From contig JAJEKB010017741.1 in assembly GCA_022393335.1 (NCBI GenBank), forward strand, positions 118,554 to 182,553: DNA of 64,000 nucleotides. Direction: 5' to 3'. The notes under the pieces are model-generated. The model was given only the letters and a program-made list of their open reading frames with translations. It made no database searches and was not told the origin of the DNA. Of the stretch, positions 53,961 to 64,000 are shown piece after piece; positions within the stretch are counted from its first letter, which is position 1, and each line of letters opens with the position of its first letter. The DNA comes from Macrotrachela quadricornifera (taxonomy: Eukaryota; Rotifera; Eurotatoria; Philodinida; Philodinidae). Both the position numbers and the translations under genes were made by a program.

Positions 53961-55731
53961 CTCATTAAAACAAGACTAAGACATGTACGATTCAAATTAA
54001 TCACATCAGACCTTCGAGATAGCTAATAGTGTCAATGGATATAGAGATTAATTAAAAAAAAACAGATAAGAAGCCACAGAAAGACTTGTCCAACCATTTA
54101 GCTTGAAGCGCAACTTATCTTAAAACTTGAATATTTGTGTTTCAGTTATGATTAAGACAACACGAATTTCCATCTTGTTTCATCTGTCGATACGCTGCCA
54201 ATTTGCTGAATATGTCGTACTATTGAGAGAATATACTCACGGTCTCCACATAATTTCGAGTGTTTTTTTGAGTAGAATAAGTTTTGAGCTTACAATATCA
54301 ATAGATGCAAAGATTTGTGTCGAATATTTCAAACATCAATAAAACCGTTTCGAAAATTTCTTTTTGCTGTTTGGACCTTCGTATTTGTACGGTTGGCTAG
54401 ATGTTAATCTCATTAACTTTACTCTAACACAAAAGGTTTATTCGAAAAAAAAAGTCGATAGTTTTATAGAGACTTAAATTCCCTATCAAATGAAGTGAAA
54501 AACCAAAATTTCAAATAATCGCTAAACATCTTCCGTTAAAATGTTGAGTGTTTGTTCAAAATACGTAAATCTGAATTTAATTGAAAAATATTATTTTTCA
54601 TCGAAAAAATTTTCCATTATTCGTACCAGGTTTTTTTTATATATTTAATTAATTTATTGCTAAGAATAAATAAAAAATAAAACTTTTTTAATCATGCATT
54701 CGGATTCTTACTAAACCATTTGTTTTTCATAGAAGATGTTGATCATTATTAATATACACTACATGTACATTTTTTAACTTGTTCATGATTTTACCTTATT
54801 ATTTTTTTTGACCGAATTCAAATATGTTTGAATTCAAAAAAAAATAATAAAGTAAAATCATTAATAAGTAGAAAGATGTTGTTTATATTGTAATCAAGTA
54901 CATATAAAGTGATAATGTAGCTTAATATTTACTAATTAATTGATTATATATATTCGAGTGTACATAGCCACTTTTTGAGGGTGATTGCCATTCTGACAGA
55001 TCGATTGTTTGTAAAGTCCAAACTTTGTAAAAGAAAAAGTGGAACTTTTATTTCGAATAACGACAAGAAATTTCATTTTTTGATGATTAAACATTTTAAA
55101 AATGTGAATTTTCAGAGCTGTTTATTTTTGAATAAGTTTTTCGTCAAAAAGTCACTTAAACATTGAAAAGCAAGTCCGGAACTTGCAAAATGCTAGTATA
55201 TAACAGACTGACAAATGACTAAACTCATTTCTTAACATGGTCCTGACGTTAGATAGGGAAGCGTTTTTCGACAAAAAAAAGTTCATTAAAATATTCGAAA
55301 TGTATATGAGTTGATGCTGATTTCGAATATGTAAGAAAAATCAGTAGGCTTCTATGACAGTTTTCAGAAATTCAGCGTGGTTTCTCAAAGATCATCTATG
55401 AAACTGATCTTCGAATTTCCTTTCTCAGAAAAGATTTTACTTATGAAAATATGCTCTTAAGTCTTGGCTATCAGATGCTGAATAGTTTCAATGTATTCAT
55501 GGAAAGTTTTGATCAAATTAAGGCCTAAAATGATCGATCTTTAGCATGTAATAAGATTGGAACTCTTCACTATCGCATTAAAATTATCAAGTTCCGCGAT
55601 ATATGGGCATATATATATAGATTTTTATATTTGATATATTTTACGGGATAAGCAGATTTTAAGTTTAGTATTCTGAATAATATTTCTAACTGCATTTCCT
55701 ATCAGCTAATTGATCATTCATCTATGAGTCT
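53961..55731. other. intergenic, one palindrome
   Basis: No gene recognised. A near-perfect palindrome lies at 54785-54861: ATGATTTTACCTTATTATTT... mirrored, with GAATTCAAA/TTTGAATTC at the centre. Confidence 0.45.
54785..54861. repeat. 77-bp near-perfect palindrome
   Basis: Arms of about 35 bp differ by only a few bases around a 4-nt centre (TATG). Confidence 0.75.
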
Positions 55732-56034
55732 ATGAAAGGATTAAAGAACCGAACAACAACATATCTGTATCATGATTTCATTGATTTTCTTATTCTAGTC
55801 GTACTATATCCTGCAGAACTTCTAACTTTATTCTTACACCTGGTCGTTACTTTATATGAAAATATTGCCTATCGGCTTCGCATCCATATGGATTGCTGCC
55901 ATGGTATTGAAATAAATATACCTATTTTCAATCGACAGAATACGAAAAACAGTCTACATCGCATACGCAATGCTGTGATGTCAAGTGAAGAGTATCGCAG
56001 AGTATATGGTGATGATGATTACAGTGAGACATGA
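55732..56034 (+). CDS. unrecognised small protein with one membrane segment
   Basis: 100 residues from ATG to TGA. A hydrophobic helix (about 18-46, FLILVVLYPAELLTLFLHLV) is followed by a basic and then acidic tail ending EEYRRVYGDDDYSET. The sharply non-random tail argues for a real gene, but there is no homologue I recognise and no splice or promoter evidence. Confidence 0.4.
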   Translation: MKGLKNRTTTYLYHDFIDFLILVVLYPAELLTLFLHLVVTLYENIAYRLRIHMDCCHGIEINIPIFNRQNTKNSLHRIRNAVMSSEEYRRVYGDDDYSET

Positions 56035-56493
56035 AAGTCAGAGGCAGTATGATTCTAATGTTAATACGAGAAGATAACATTTTTCTTTTAATTATTGAAT
56101 AACAGTATCGGATCGCAATTAGGAACGTTTGTTATTTGTAATAATTTGAGGGTGAGGGTTTAGACAATTATTACAATGAAAATTAAAATTTTCGTCAATA
56201 TGATAGTCAAGAAATAATTGAGTACATCAGCTTAGATTTAATGGACAATATCTCATTCATGGTTTTAAATTCATATGATGATTGTTATTGCTTACAATAA
56301 ACAATATTTAAGTTGGGGAGTCTATATTAAATCGAATGTGACATTTCATTAATCATATTACCAATAATAATCAATATTTCGCAATGTTTTAATGAAAATA
56401 CAAAAGTTTTATTTCAATCTTCTGAGTCAATAATTAAACTAAGGCTGAAATGTATAATCTTAAATAGAATTTGAATTGGGTTATTATCTATTA
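56035..56493. other. intergenic, 3' flank shared by two convergent genes
   Basis: Nothing recognised beyond AT-rich sequence. Confidence 0.4.
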
Positions 56494-57447
56494 TTATTTC
56501 TTCATTATACACAGTCCGTAAGGTCTAATATCTGTAGCTTTAGGTGATATCCAGAAATCGTCAGATCTATTTTCATCATCAATTATCTTAATTAAACTTT
56601 TTGGATTGACTCGATTCTGGAGAACAACGAAATATTCTTGTCCGTTCTCAGTAAACGATTTAGCAAAGACTTTTGCTATGTCAATATTTGGTGTTGAGTA
56701 AATGCCATGATCATATCGAAAACGCTTATGTTTGGTCAAATCATAACCAGTCTGTGCAATAGATTTTGCTTCATTATTTCCTGTTCCATGATATGATATT
56801 GGCCATTCATTAAGACCATTGTTTGAACCGAGCCAGGCTTCATCTTCATACTTTCCAATTACTTTAATTGCATAACGCTTCCATCCACATAGTCGAGGAT
56901 AGTCTACATTGGCATGAGTAAAACGTTTTGCTGTATCATCAATATTGGTAAAATCATAGTCATACGGTGGATCCCATGAATTTGAATCCAATACTAAAAC
57001 ATCGTCTGCATTCATAGCTCTCAAACGTACGACACATATTACGTCAGAATCTTGAATCCCATATTCATTTAAAAAATGTCCTTCATCGATTTCTTGTCCA
57101 CGATAAATTAAATTTTGTTTATTGCATAATATAGCTTCCTTTTCATAGATGATATGCTTCAATTTATCGACGCTTGCATCACGTTCAATTAAACAAGGAA
57201 AAGTAGTTTGTGTTGCAAGAATTGTAATGTGTAATGTTATGAGTGATTCATTACTATTTGAATCATCTTTTCCAACTTTCCCATAGACAAAAGATGTCAG
57301 ATGTTGATCAAATAAGGATACTTTGCTTATATTTCGTTGTGACTGTTGTGATGCACTCGATACAGGTAGAATTTCTTTGCCTAATATTGTTGAAAGTGCT
57401 GCGGCCAATAGTTTTTCATTGTTATTGATGGAGGAAGATGCAAACAT
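56494..57447 (-). CDS. ubiquitin-like domain fused to a PARP/ART-like catalytic domain
   Basis: 317 residues, one exon. Residues 1-65 are low complexity. Residues 69-142 are a ubiquitin-like fold (LITLHITILATQ...VDKLKHIIYEKE...LIYRGQEIDE...YGIQDSDVICVV), without a C-terminal diglycine, so it is an integral UBL rather than a modifier. Residues 183-317 resemble an ADP-ribosyltransferase family known from amoebae, fungi and rotifers: His220 in SYHGTG, Tyr250 in HGIYSTPN, then VVLQNRVNP and KATDIRPYGLCIM. The H-Y pair fits the PARP-like H-Y-x class; the third residue is unclear. Predicted role is ADP-ribosylation, possibly in ubiquitin-linked signalling; this is inference. No signal peptide, so cytosolic or nuclear. 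Confidence 0.78.
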   Translation of the reverse strand: MFASSSINNNEKLLAAALSTILGKEILPVSSASQQSQRNISKVSLFDQHLTSFVYGKVGKDDSNSNESLITLHITILATQTTFPCLIERDASVDKLKHIIYEKEAILCNKQNLIYRGQEIDEGHFLNEYGIQDSDVICVVRLRAMNADDVLVLDSNSWDPPYDYDFTNIDDTAKRFTHANVDYPRLCGWKRYAIKVIGKYEDEAWLGSNNGLNEWPISYHGTGNNEAKSIAQTGYDLTKHKRFRYDHGIYSTPNIDIAKVFAKSFTENGQEYFVVLQNRVNPKSLIKIIDDENRSDDFWISPKATDIRPYGLCIMKK

Positions 57448-58236
57448 AATTTAGATTTTGCCGCAAATATGTCACTTTTTATTAGATGAAAATGTGTTTT
57501 ATTTCACTTTCTCGTATGTTATTTGACAAAGATACTCAATTCTTCAAGACAGTGATATGTATGAAACATTTTTTTTGTCGTTCTTTCTTTAAATAAAACC
57601 AGTGGAAGCCATATAAAAGAAATATTTTGTTTACGTCACTGTTGTAAGCGTTATAACGCTTGGAATTTTCCAACTGCATCCAAAAAAACGCATTGACTCA
57701 AGTCAGCATTTTCAACATAGAAAACAAATAAGTTAGTTTACAGTACAAGCGCAAACTATGAATTTCATAATATTTTGGTTCTCAATTTTAGAGCATGGAA
57801 TCCAAATGATGAGGTTTTATGGAAAAATTTTTTCGATCGGAGTTTGCGAAAAATCAATTTTCTTGCTTTTAGTAGTATTCCGTTTTTTAGAATTTAATTC
57901 TAATCTACATCGAAGCTCATCCAAAAATATGCATCCGCTCAGGATTTATAACGTTTTAACTTTCGCAAACTTCGATTGCAAGAATTTTTCTATAAAAACT
58001 CTTCATTTGGACCCAATATTATCCTCCACAAGTTTCATTTTGATCTCATGCTCTGAAGCTGAGATCCTGCATTTGCCACTGTAGTATGTACTTTGGAATA
58101 CATCCTCAGTGTTGCCTGTTTCAAAGAGGTCATTTATGTCAAAAACTACGATAGTAGGAACGAATTAAATATTTCATCAGATATACCAAAGAAGTTTTTC
58201 TCTTATTATTACACTTGCTGACATACTATAGATCTA
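57448..58236. other. intergenic with a degenerate inverted repeat
   Basis: 57790-57860 and 57955-58050 are weak mirror copies ('gagcatggaatccaaatgatgaggtttt' against its complement). The open frame across them (57758-58084, plus) is a by-product. The region also serves as shared upstream sequence of the divergent UBL-ART and caspase-like genes. Confidence 0.4.
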
Positions 58237-58650
58237 ATGACATCCTCTATTGTCTATCGGCAACAACGTGCATTAATCATTGGCATCAATACATATCTAC
58301 ATACTCCATTAAAATATTGCATAAATGATGCCGAAGATTTAAATACAACTCTCGAATGTATTCGTTTCCGCACATCACTAGCAGTAGACTGCAGTCTTAG
58401 TAAATTCTACCGCGTAGTTGATACTTTTTGTGAGATAATTCAACGCGATGATTTAGTACTATTTTATTTTGCTGGTCATGGTAAACAAATGGAAGACAAG
58501 AATTATTTGTTACCATCAGATTATGATTATAATCATCGAAGACATGAGCGTGACTATATTACGAATCATGCTATCAACGCTCAGTATATAATTAAGAAAA
58601 TAGACGATAGAAAATACTGTGTCACAATCTAGATATTTGATTGATGCAGG
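58237..58650 (+). pseudogene. caspase-like (peptidase C14) p20 fragment, dead before the catalytic Cys
   Basis: Open for 131 residues: RALIIGINTY...YCINDAEDLNTTLE (strand 1 and helix 1 of the caspase fold), then LVLFYFAGHGKQMEDKNYLLPSD with catalytic His81. The frame meets TAG at 58630-58632, and TGA at 58642-58644. Read through, it would give IFD-stop-CR, where the family has a D-x-C-R catalytic motif; the Cys codon TGC is at 58645. Directly after the Arg codon begins a small dispersed repeat (58650-58775), so the p10 part is missing. Two nonsense changes and the insertion make it a pseudogene. A short Cys-less protein from the same ATG could still be made. Metacaspase/paracaspase-type relatives are numerous in rotifers. 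Confidence 0.75.
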
Positions 58651-58775
58651 CTAGGCCTAGGATAGCTCACAGTTCTATGAACCGAATTTTTTTCGAGAAC
58701 TGTGACTAAGGAACAGTTCCTGGTAAAGAACTGTACGCAATTGACAGTTTTCAAGATCGGAACTGGCCAGGACCT
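58650..58775 (+). repeat. small dispersed repeat, copy 2 (about 126 bp)
   Basis: Matches 41177-41284 in order (ATAGCTC, TCTATGAACC, GAACTGT, ACAGTTCC). Its ends, AGGCCTAGG and CCAGGACCT, are imperfect inverted repeats. It interrupts the caspase-like gene. Confidence 0.55.
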
Positions 58776-59580
58776 ACAATATATATTCCATTATATAAAG
58801 AAAAAAAACTTCTTTATTCTATTTATATAATTGAAGTCTCTAATAAATATTCAATAAACACTTGTTCAAAATATTTTCTCGCATTCCACAATAGTATGAG
58901 AGTTTTTCAAAATTTTCTTGTCTATTCGATAGAGCATTTCAAATATGACAAATATGTACCTAATTGATATGTTTAACTCTTGAATATAAAAAACCATGAG
59001 AAACAAAACAAGCTTCAAGGCTATTACAGAAGAACAAACTGATATTTTTGTTTAAAATAGAAGTTCACGAAAAAGTAAATACTCAATGAGTCTAGAAATC
59101 ATTGTCAATAAATGTGTGTCTGAAAAGAATGTATAAATATCTCCATCTCAGATATACTCCTAAGAAAGAAGATAATGTAGTGTAGGGATAGATATGATCA
59201 GCCATGTAGCATTCGTCCTCATAAATATATCTTAATTACAATCACAGCACTAACAATTGATATTAATCGCTAAAACTAATGATAAACTCAGCTACTGTTC
59301 GATACGAAATAACGGTTAATAATCTAAATTCATTACAAAAATTATTCGTTGTCTTATTATCTTTTACATCTCATCATCCACAGAAAACTTGTAAAATCCG
59401 TTGGTCAGAAAGCAAATACTAACCTTTCCCTCAGAATAATTCAAAGATATGGAAACAAAAAAGCACAAAAGATTCATTAAACGGTTTTCGTAGAGAGTGT
59501 GGGTATAGAGACGTATACTCATTCGTATTCAACTGTTGCCTTTCACCATCCCTTTGTTTCTATCAAGTATTTTTTTTATC
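58776..59580. other. intergenic, no gene recognised
   Basis: AT-rich; no caspase p10 remnant was found downstream of the inserted repeat. Confidence 0.4.
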
Positions 59581-59585
59581 AACTC

Positions 59586-59776
59586 TAAGTTTAGTAGGTG
59601 AACCTACTTGTAATGAAATGGCAACATTACGCTCTACATTTCAACAAGTTTTTAATAAAAAAATTATTTTCCTCGATGAAATTTACATCAAAATCAACGA
59701 AGATAAAACAAGACTTTGTTCTACGACTAGAAAAAATGGATTAGATAGTAGTGTTTTCTTACTAAAGGAATTCTAG
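59586..59776 (+). pseudogene. possible DDE transposase fragment (IS630/Tc1-like), decayed
   Basis: The frame reads NEMATLRSTFQQVFNKKIIF, then LDEIYIKINEDKTRLC, and ends at TAG (59774-59776). The IIFLDE-x-YIK pattern resembles the second DDE strand of IS630/Tc1-type transposases. No other catalytic block is present. Confidence 0.3.
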
Positions 59777-60744
59777 TTACAACAAAAAAGAAAAATATTA
59801 AAGATTATTACAATCATTGTCGTATCATAAGAGGACGAAATACATGTAAGAATTGCTCCTCACCCTCAATTTATCATCATTCTTCATAAACAAACAACAA
59901 AAATATCATCTTGTCAGTTTTGAAATTTGTTTTTTTTATATTCAAGAGCTGATCATGTCCATTTTTCCCAAGGCTACAATTAGAAATAATTGTATAAAAA
60001 ATATTCGATTAGTCGAAACTATCCTCAAACATCAATCTATATCATAAGATACCTAAAAGAAAAAATATTATTCATCTTCTTTTTCTAAATGTTCTTTATG
60101 AATAGTTTCTATAAACAAGTTATGTTCGTTTATCTGAAAAAAACCTAACATTAGCTAAAAATAATCTCGTTCTTTTGTGTTTGTACTAAAAAAAAAAGGC
60201 ATTTACTGTAGCTGATAAACTTGATTGACAGACTGTCAAATGATAAATGACTTTTTTTGATTGATATCCTTTTCATATTGTCTATAAGTAGATAACAAAA
60301 AGCAATTCCAAGTAACTTATTCAACGAATAAACAAATATATATTCTTATTTAATTTAAATACTCGAATTTATTTTCTATAAATCAAAAATATTTTTTATG
60401 TATATATAAAAGTCATGTAGATTGATTAATCATTTGAGTGTAATATTAACCTTTGTACTAATATATTTATTTATTTATATATAATATTTACATAACGGAA
60501 AACCTTGGCGATTCTTTTTCTCTATATTTATACATTTAATTAACAGCATAGTCTTAGCTAAATAAATGACTGTTCTATGATTGCATCAGAAGAGAATATC
60601 TACTATTGTACATGAGTCAAGAAATGAGAACATCTAAAGAAAACAAATAACTACATAGAGAGAAGAGGATATGTATATATATATATAAGCTAATCTCATT
60701 TATATTGATTATTTAGAAAAAAGATAACGAGAATATAAGAAAAG
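59777..60744. other. intergenic; promoter side of the small two-exon gene
   Basis: AT-rich. A TATATATATATATAA stretch at about 60675-60689 is a candidate TATA region about 60 bp upstream of the ATG at 60745. Confidence 0.4.
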
Positions 60745-61003
60745 ATGAGTTCATCAGGAAAAGGTATGTAGAATTCTAAATAATATTGAAAAATAAAAAT
60801 AAATTAGTTTTTCTACTTTAAAAGAAGATAAAACAATACTTGCAGCTGATATAGCTGAAGCAAAAATAACAGGACAAGAAACACCAGCAGGTGATCCTCA
60901 TAAAAAAGCTGATGCAGAAAATCAAGGTTGGCTTACAGGTGACCAAACAACTATTGCTGAAACTCCTGTTGCACCATTTGGTGCTCAAGTTGGAACAAAA
61001 TAA
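60745..61003 (+). CDS. tiny hydrophilic two-exon protein (58-65 residues)
   Basis: Exon 1 is 60745-60763 (MSSSGK, donor GGTATGT). Exon 2 starts at 60825 (acceptor TTTAAAAG, 61-bp intron) or 60846 (acceptor CTTGCAG, 82-bp intron); both keep the frame and end at TAA 61001-61003. The product is Ala/Glu/Thr/Gly-rich with no hydrophobic core: ADIAEAKITGQETPAGDPHK, then ADAENQGWLTGDQ and VAPFGAQVGTK. Short intron, clean frame, TATA-like upstream sequence and AATAAA at 61081-61086 support a real gene. The family is not recognised. The disordered, LEA-like composition is suggestive of stress or desiccation roles in a rotifer, but that is only a hint. Confidence 0.55.
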
Positions 61004-64000
61004 TTTTTTTTAATCATATCATACTTTTTACCTTTTATACCTTCGATATATACTATTATATTATTTAAATTCTCTACAGAAATAAATTAATCAATATTTA
61101 GCTTTTTTTTTTAAAAACATAGAATTATACGAATTTAAAATCTAAAGAAAAAATTTTTATTTTCAATCTTCAATTAATTTAAACTTAAGAAACTCTCCTA
61201 TTACTCTCGAATTTTTCTACCGATTTTTGGGTATAGTTGAATAAAGCTCATCAAATTACATCTAACAATATTATTTTCAATATATTCGAATCATTTTTTT
61301 ATTGAATAAGAAGTTTTACAATAAAGAAATCGTTCGAATATATTATAAACAATATTGTTAAATATAGTTCGACAAGCTCTATTTAATCATATCCAAAAAT
61401 AAATTTTTATTTATCTGCATCTTACCATATAAACAAAACGGACACAATCATTTATTATACAATATAATATACAGGTTGATTACATTATTTTTAATAGTAT
61501 GCTGTATTTACGTAAAATATTAAAGGTTGCTCTATTATCATACAGCTAAATAGAGTATCGATTACTCTATCGAATCATATATTATTTTCTTTGATTCTAG
61601 TATAAAACAATTGGTAGATATTAAAAAGTAGCTAATAATGTAGTATAAAAAATACTACAATTTACATAGGAAAGTTTATTGTAATTGTTTTAAAGAATTA
61701 AAAACAAATAGTCTTGTGAATATTGTAGAGCTTTCTATATTGTATCTTCTGGTATATTTATATTTTAATAATTGAAATAAAAATATAAATTATTAGCTAT
61801 ATCTAAATAAGGAAACTATTAAAAATAATAGGAAAAAAAATATCATTTATTTTGTATTAAACAAAAGTATTGTTTTCGAATAGTTGAAATTTAGTTACTC
61901 AAAATTTTATCTATTTGAAAAGCAAAATTTGCAACTTTAAAATAAGCGATTTTATGGAAATTGTAGAACTTTATACGCTACATTCTATAGCATGTTTTCT
62001 TTTAAATAGAATAAAGTAAATGATACAAAAAAAAAACACAGATGCAAAATGCCTTAAGATTATCTTGTAATGTTTCACTAGCATCATATTCATGCATGTT
62101 TTCACGTCTTTTTAGTATTATTTATTTTCTTGCTAATCGATTTTTCAATCTTTGTATCACAAATGCCATTTATTTTAGAATATTGTCAACATCAAAATGA
62201 AGAGCAAATGATATTTTATTTACATAGATTTTGTTTTATTTAGATCTGTCACAATATTAAAATGTAAGGAATGTTTTTATCAAAAAAATATGTTATTTTA
62301 AAAAAATGTGGTAGGCAGAGAGAAGAAATTCCCGTCTTTTTATTCACTATAGACTATTATGATTATGATGATATATGACGATCGCATAGACGTCATTCGT
62401 CACGCATCAATACCACAGTCATTATCCTAAAACCAGACAGTACGAATAGATTCTATAATTGTAAATATTATGTAGATAATTGTAATTTTCTGTGAATATT
62501 AAAAAATAAATTATTATTTTGGATGATTTGTATCACTGTTTTATGATCTTCTCTATGTTTTTATATTTTTTGGAAAATACAATATTTTATTTGTCATAAT
62601 GCATATTTATTTTATAGAATTTAATTAGATTTTATAAATATTATAATTTATTGAAACAATTTTAATGATGATAAAAATCTTATTTCTTGTAATCAATTTT
62701 GTTTTTAATAATGTCAATATCATTTTATAAAAAATTAATTCATTTAATCAGGATTATTAATTTATTTGTATTTTATAAAATATGAATAAATAAATTCTTT
62801 AACATTGTTTTGTCAGATAATAATAAAAAAAATTATATTTCGATGTAGAAAGAAAAACTTTTAATAATATCATAAATGATTCTAAAAAAGAGTCAAGAAT
62901 AGTACATACATAATTTTCTAATTATTCGTTTACTGAAAAACACCAATAAGATGTTTATAGAGCCATTATTTTTTAATATTTGACTATTTAACATTTTTAT
63001 ATTTATTCTTTTCAATATGGAAATTCAGATATGTTTTCTTTTAACATTTAAAAAAAACTAAAATTCTTATTTGATTTTGAAAACAAACGTCATATAATGT
63101 TTATGTATGCCGGGATGTCACAAGGTGAAAAATATTGAAGGGCTGTTCTATTGACTCATATCATCCGTAATGCCCTTGCTTGTTTACATGCATATAATGT
63201 GTGTTTATTCATATCTATATGACGTTAGTTGATCATTGTTTTCTATCTAACGAACAAAAGATATTCTTTTCAAATAATATACAAATTACATGTCAATATT
63301 AAATAAATGAACATATTCTGAGTCATTATTGATCGAATTATACTTAATTTGAAAATCTCAAACAAAAAAAACAACATTCTCACAATAAACGATTTAATGA
63401 TACATCAATCATTATCAATCGCACGTGATGATTATAAAGAAAACAAGATATAATAAAAAAAAAAATATTCATTTTTTATATAAATAAATCAGTTTTTTTT
63501 CAACATTTCAAATTAAAAAGCATATCATACAACAAACAATTTCTTTTTTATTTTTATTTTGTATATAAATAATTCGTACCTAACTAATTATATGTAAATA
63601 TATGATATTATTCATTATGATCAATATTAATAAATCAAATCTATACATTTATTTTGTTAAAAATATATATAAAAAAAAGAAAACAACTGAAAATATGGTG
63701 TGATATATACATAACACCCTCACATTCCATATATTTTTGTTTTTATCAATCATTTTTAATGACCTTCCAAGCATACATTATATATCAAACAAAAACATTC
63801 CTATATTCACCACCCTGGTTGTATATGAATGGATACAAAAAAAGAAATAAAAGTTTTATCTAAACATTTTTTGTTATTATCTGATTTAATATGCGATTAA
63901 CAAACATACCTGTAAAAAAAGAAAATAAGGAAGAAAAACAAAAATGATAGACATAAAACATATATATCTTTTATGTTAATAATATTAAAAAAAAAAAAAA
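61004..64000. other. intergenic, very AT-rich, two repeat fragments
   Basis: No gene seen. It contains the inverted repeat at 61223-61400 and a perfect TAGAGTA-TCGAT-TACTCTA palindrome at 61551-61569. Two direct segments (61733-61770 and 61958-61998) are related to the inner arm of the 22875 MITE. The window ends in a poly-A run. Confidence 0.45.
61223..61400. repeat. 178-bp imperfect inverted repeat
   Basis: The left arm ATTTTTGGGTATAGTTGAAT and the right arm ATTTAATCATATCCAAAAAT mirror each other. Inner blocks 'taacaatattatttt.aatatattcgaa' and complement also pair. Confidence 0.65.

Noticed and set aside
57758..58084. 108-residue plus-strand ORF upstream of the caspase-like gene
   Set aside because: Lies across a degenerate inverted repeat, and composition is low complexity.
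1..64000. CRISPR arrays, tRNA or rRNA genes, bacterial operons
   Set aside because: No regularly spaced direct repeats with unique spacers, no cloverleaf recognised by eye, and gene structure is eukaryotic. A tRNAscan run would be needed to exclude tRNAs fully.

Overview
The window is AT-rich eukaryotic DNA. Short GT-AG introns (about 50-60 bp in two genes), ADP-ribosyltransferase/TPR genes, expanded small rhodopsin-like receptors, and an LTR retrotransposon with a captured third ORF all point to a bdelloid rotifer (Adineta/Rotaria type). That assignment is inference from gene content. No tRNA, rRNA or CRISPR was seen.

Host genes, left to right: the GPI-anchor-like last exon of a Ly6/three-finger protein (3-200, +); a three-exon rhodopsin-like GPCR (2251-3900, +); an ADP-ribosyltransferase with C-terminal TPRs, broken by one frameshift inside the catalytic domain (20256-22633, -); a secreted EGF plus jelly-roll protein in three exons (31321-33022, -); a dual-specificity phosphatase (35833-36539, +); a second GPCR, paralogous to the first (39308-40946, +); a decayed coiled-coil gene (45525-45873, +); a small secreted Cys-containing protein with a TATA box (50216-50578, +); an SGNH/GDSL hydrolase with an N-terminal membrane anchor (52362-53075, -); a small one-TM ORF (55732-56034, +); a ubiquitin-like/PARP-like ART fusion (56494-57447, -); a caspase-like p20 pseudogene (58237-58650, +); and a tiny two-exon hydrophilic protein (60745-61003, +).

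Mobile DNA dominates the rest. A complete Ty3/gypsy-type LTR retrotransposon lies on the minus strand at 7508-15879: identical 165-bp LTRs (TG...CA), 5-bp target duplication ATCTT, gag, pol, and an ORF3 that is a DEDDy 3'-5' exonuclease. Gag and pol are joined by a textbook -1 frameshift site (slippery A AAT TTT, 5-nt spacer, stem-loop). A 3.2-kb non-autonomous hAT-like element (26353-29523, 8-bp target duplication CTAAAATC) has inserted into the 3' end of a MULE transposase gene (29489-30586, -), splitting it and supplying a new stop. A 221-bp hAT-like MITE (49058-49278) has a perfect 8-bp duplication ATACTAAT, and a hAT BED-finger fragment with a stop at the expected Trp lies 0.6 kb upstream. 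At least eight long inverted-repeat (foldback) elements are scattered through the window; one, of 930 bp, has TA flanks like Tc1/mariner MITEs.

The genes form no operon or obvious pathway. Three encode NAD/ADP-ribose-type or cell-death-type domains (ART-TPR, UBL-ART, caspase-like), families known to be expanded in rotifers. Two of those three are broken here. The most striking single objects are the intact and apparently recent exonuclease-carrying retrotransposon, the nested hAT-in-MULE insertion, and the UBL-ART fusion.
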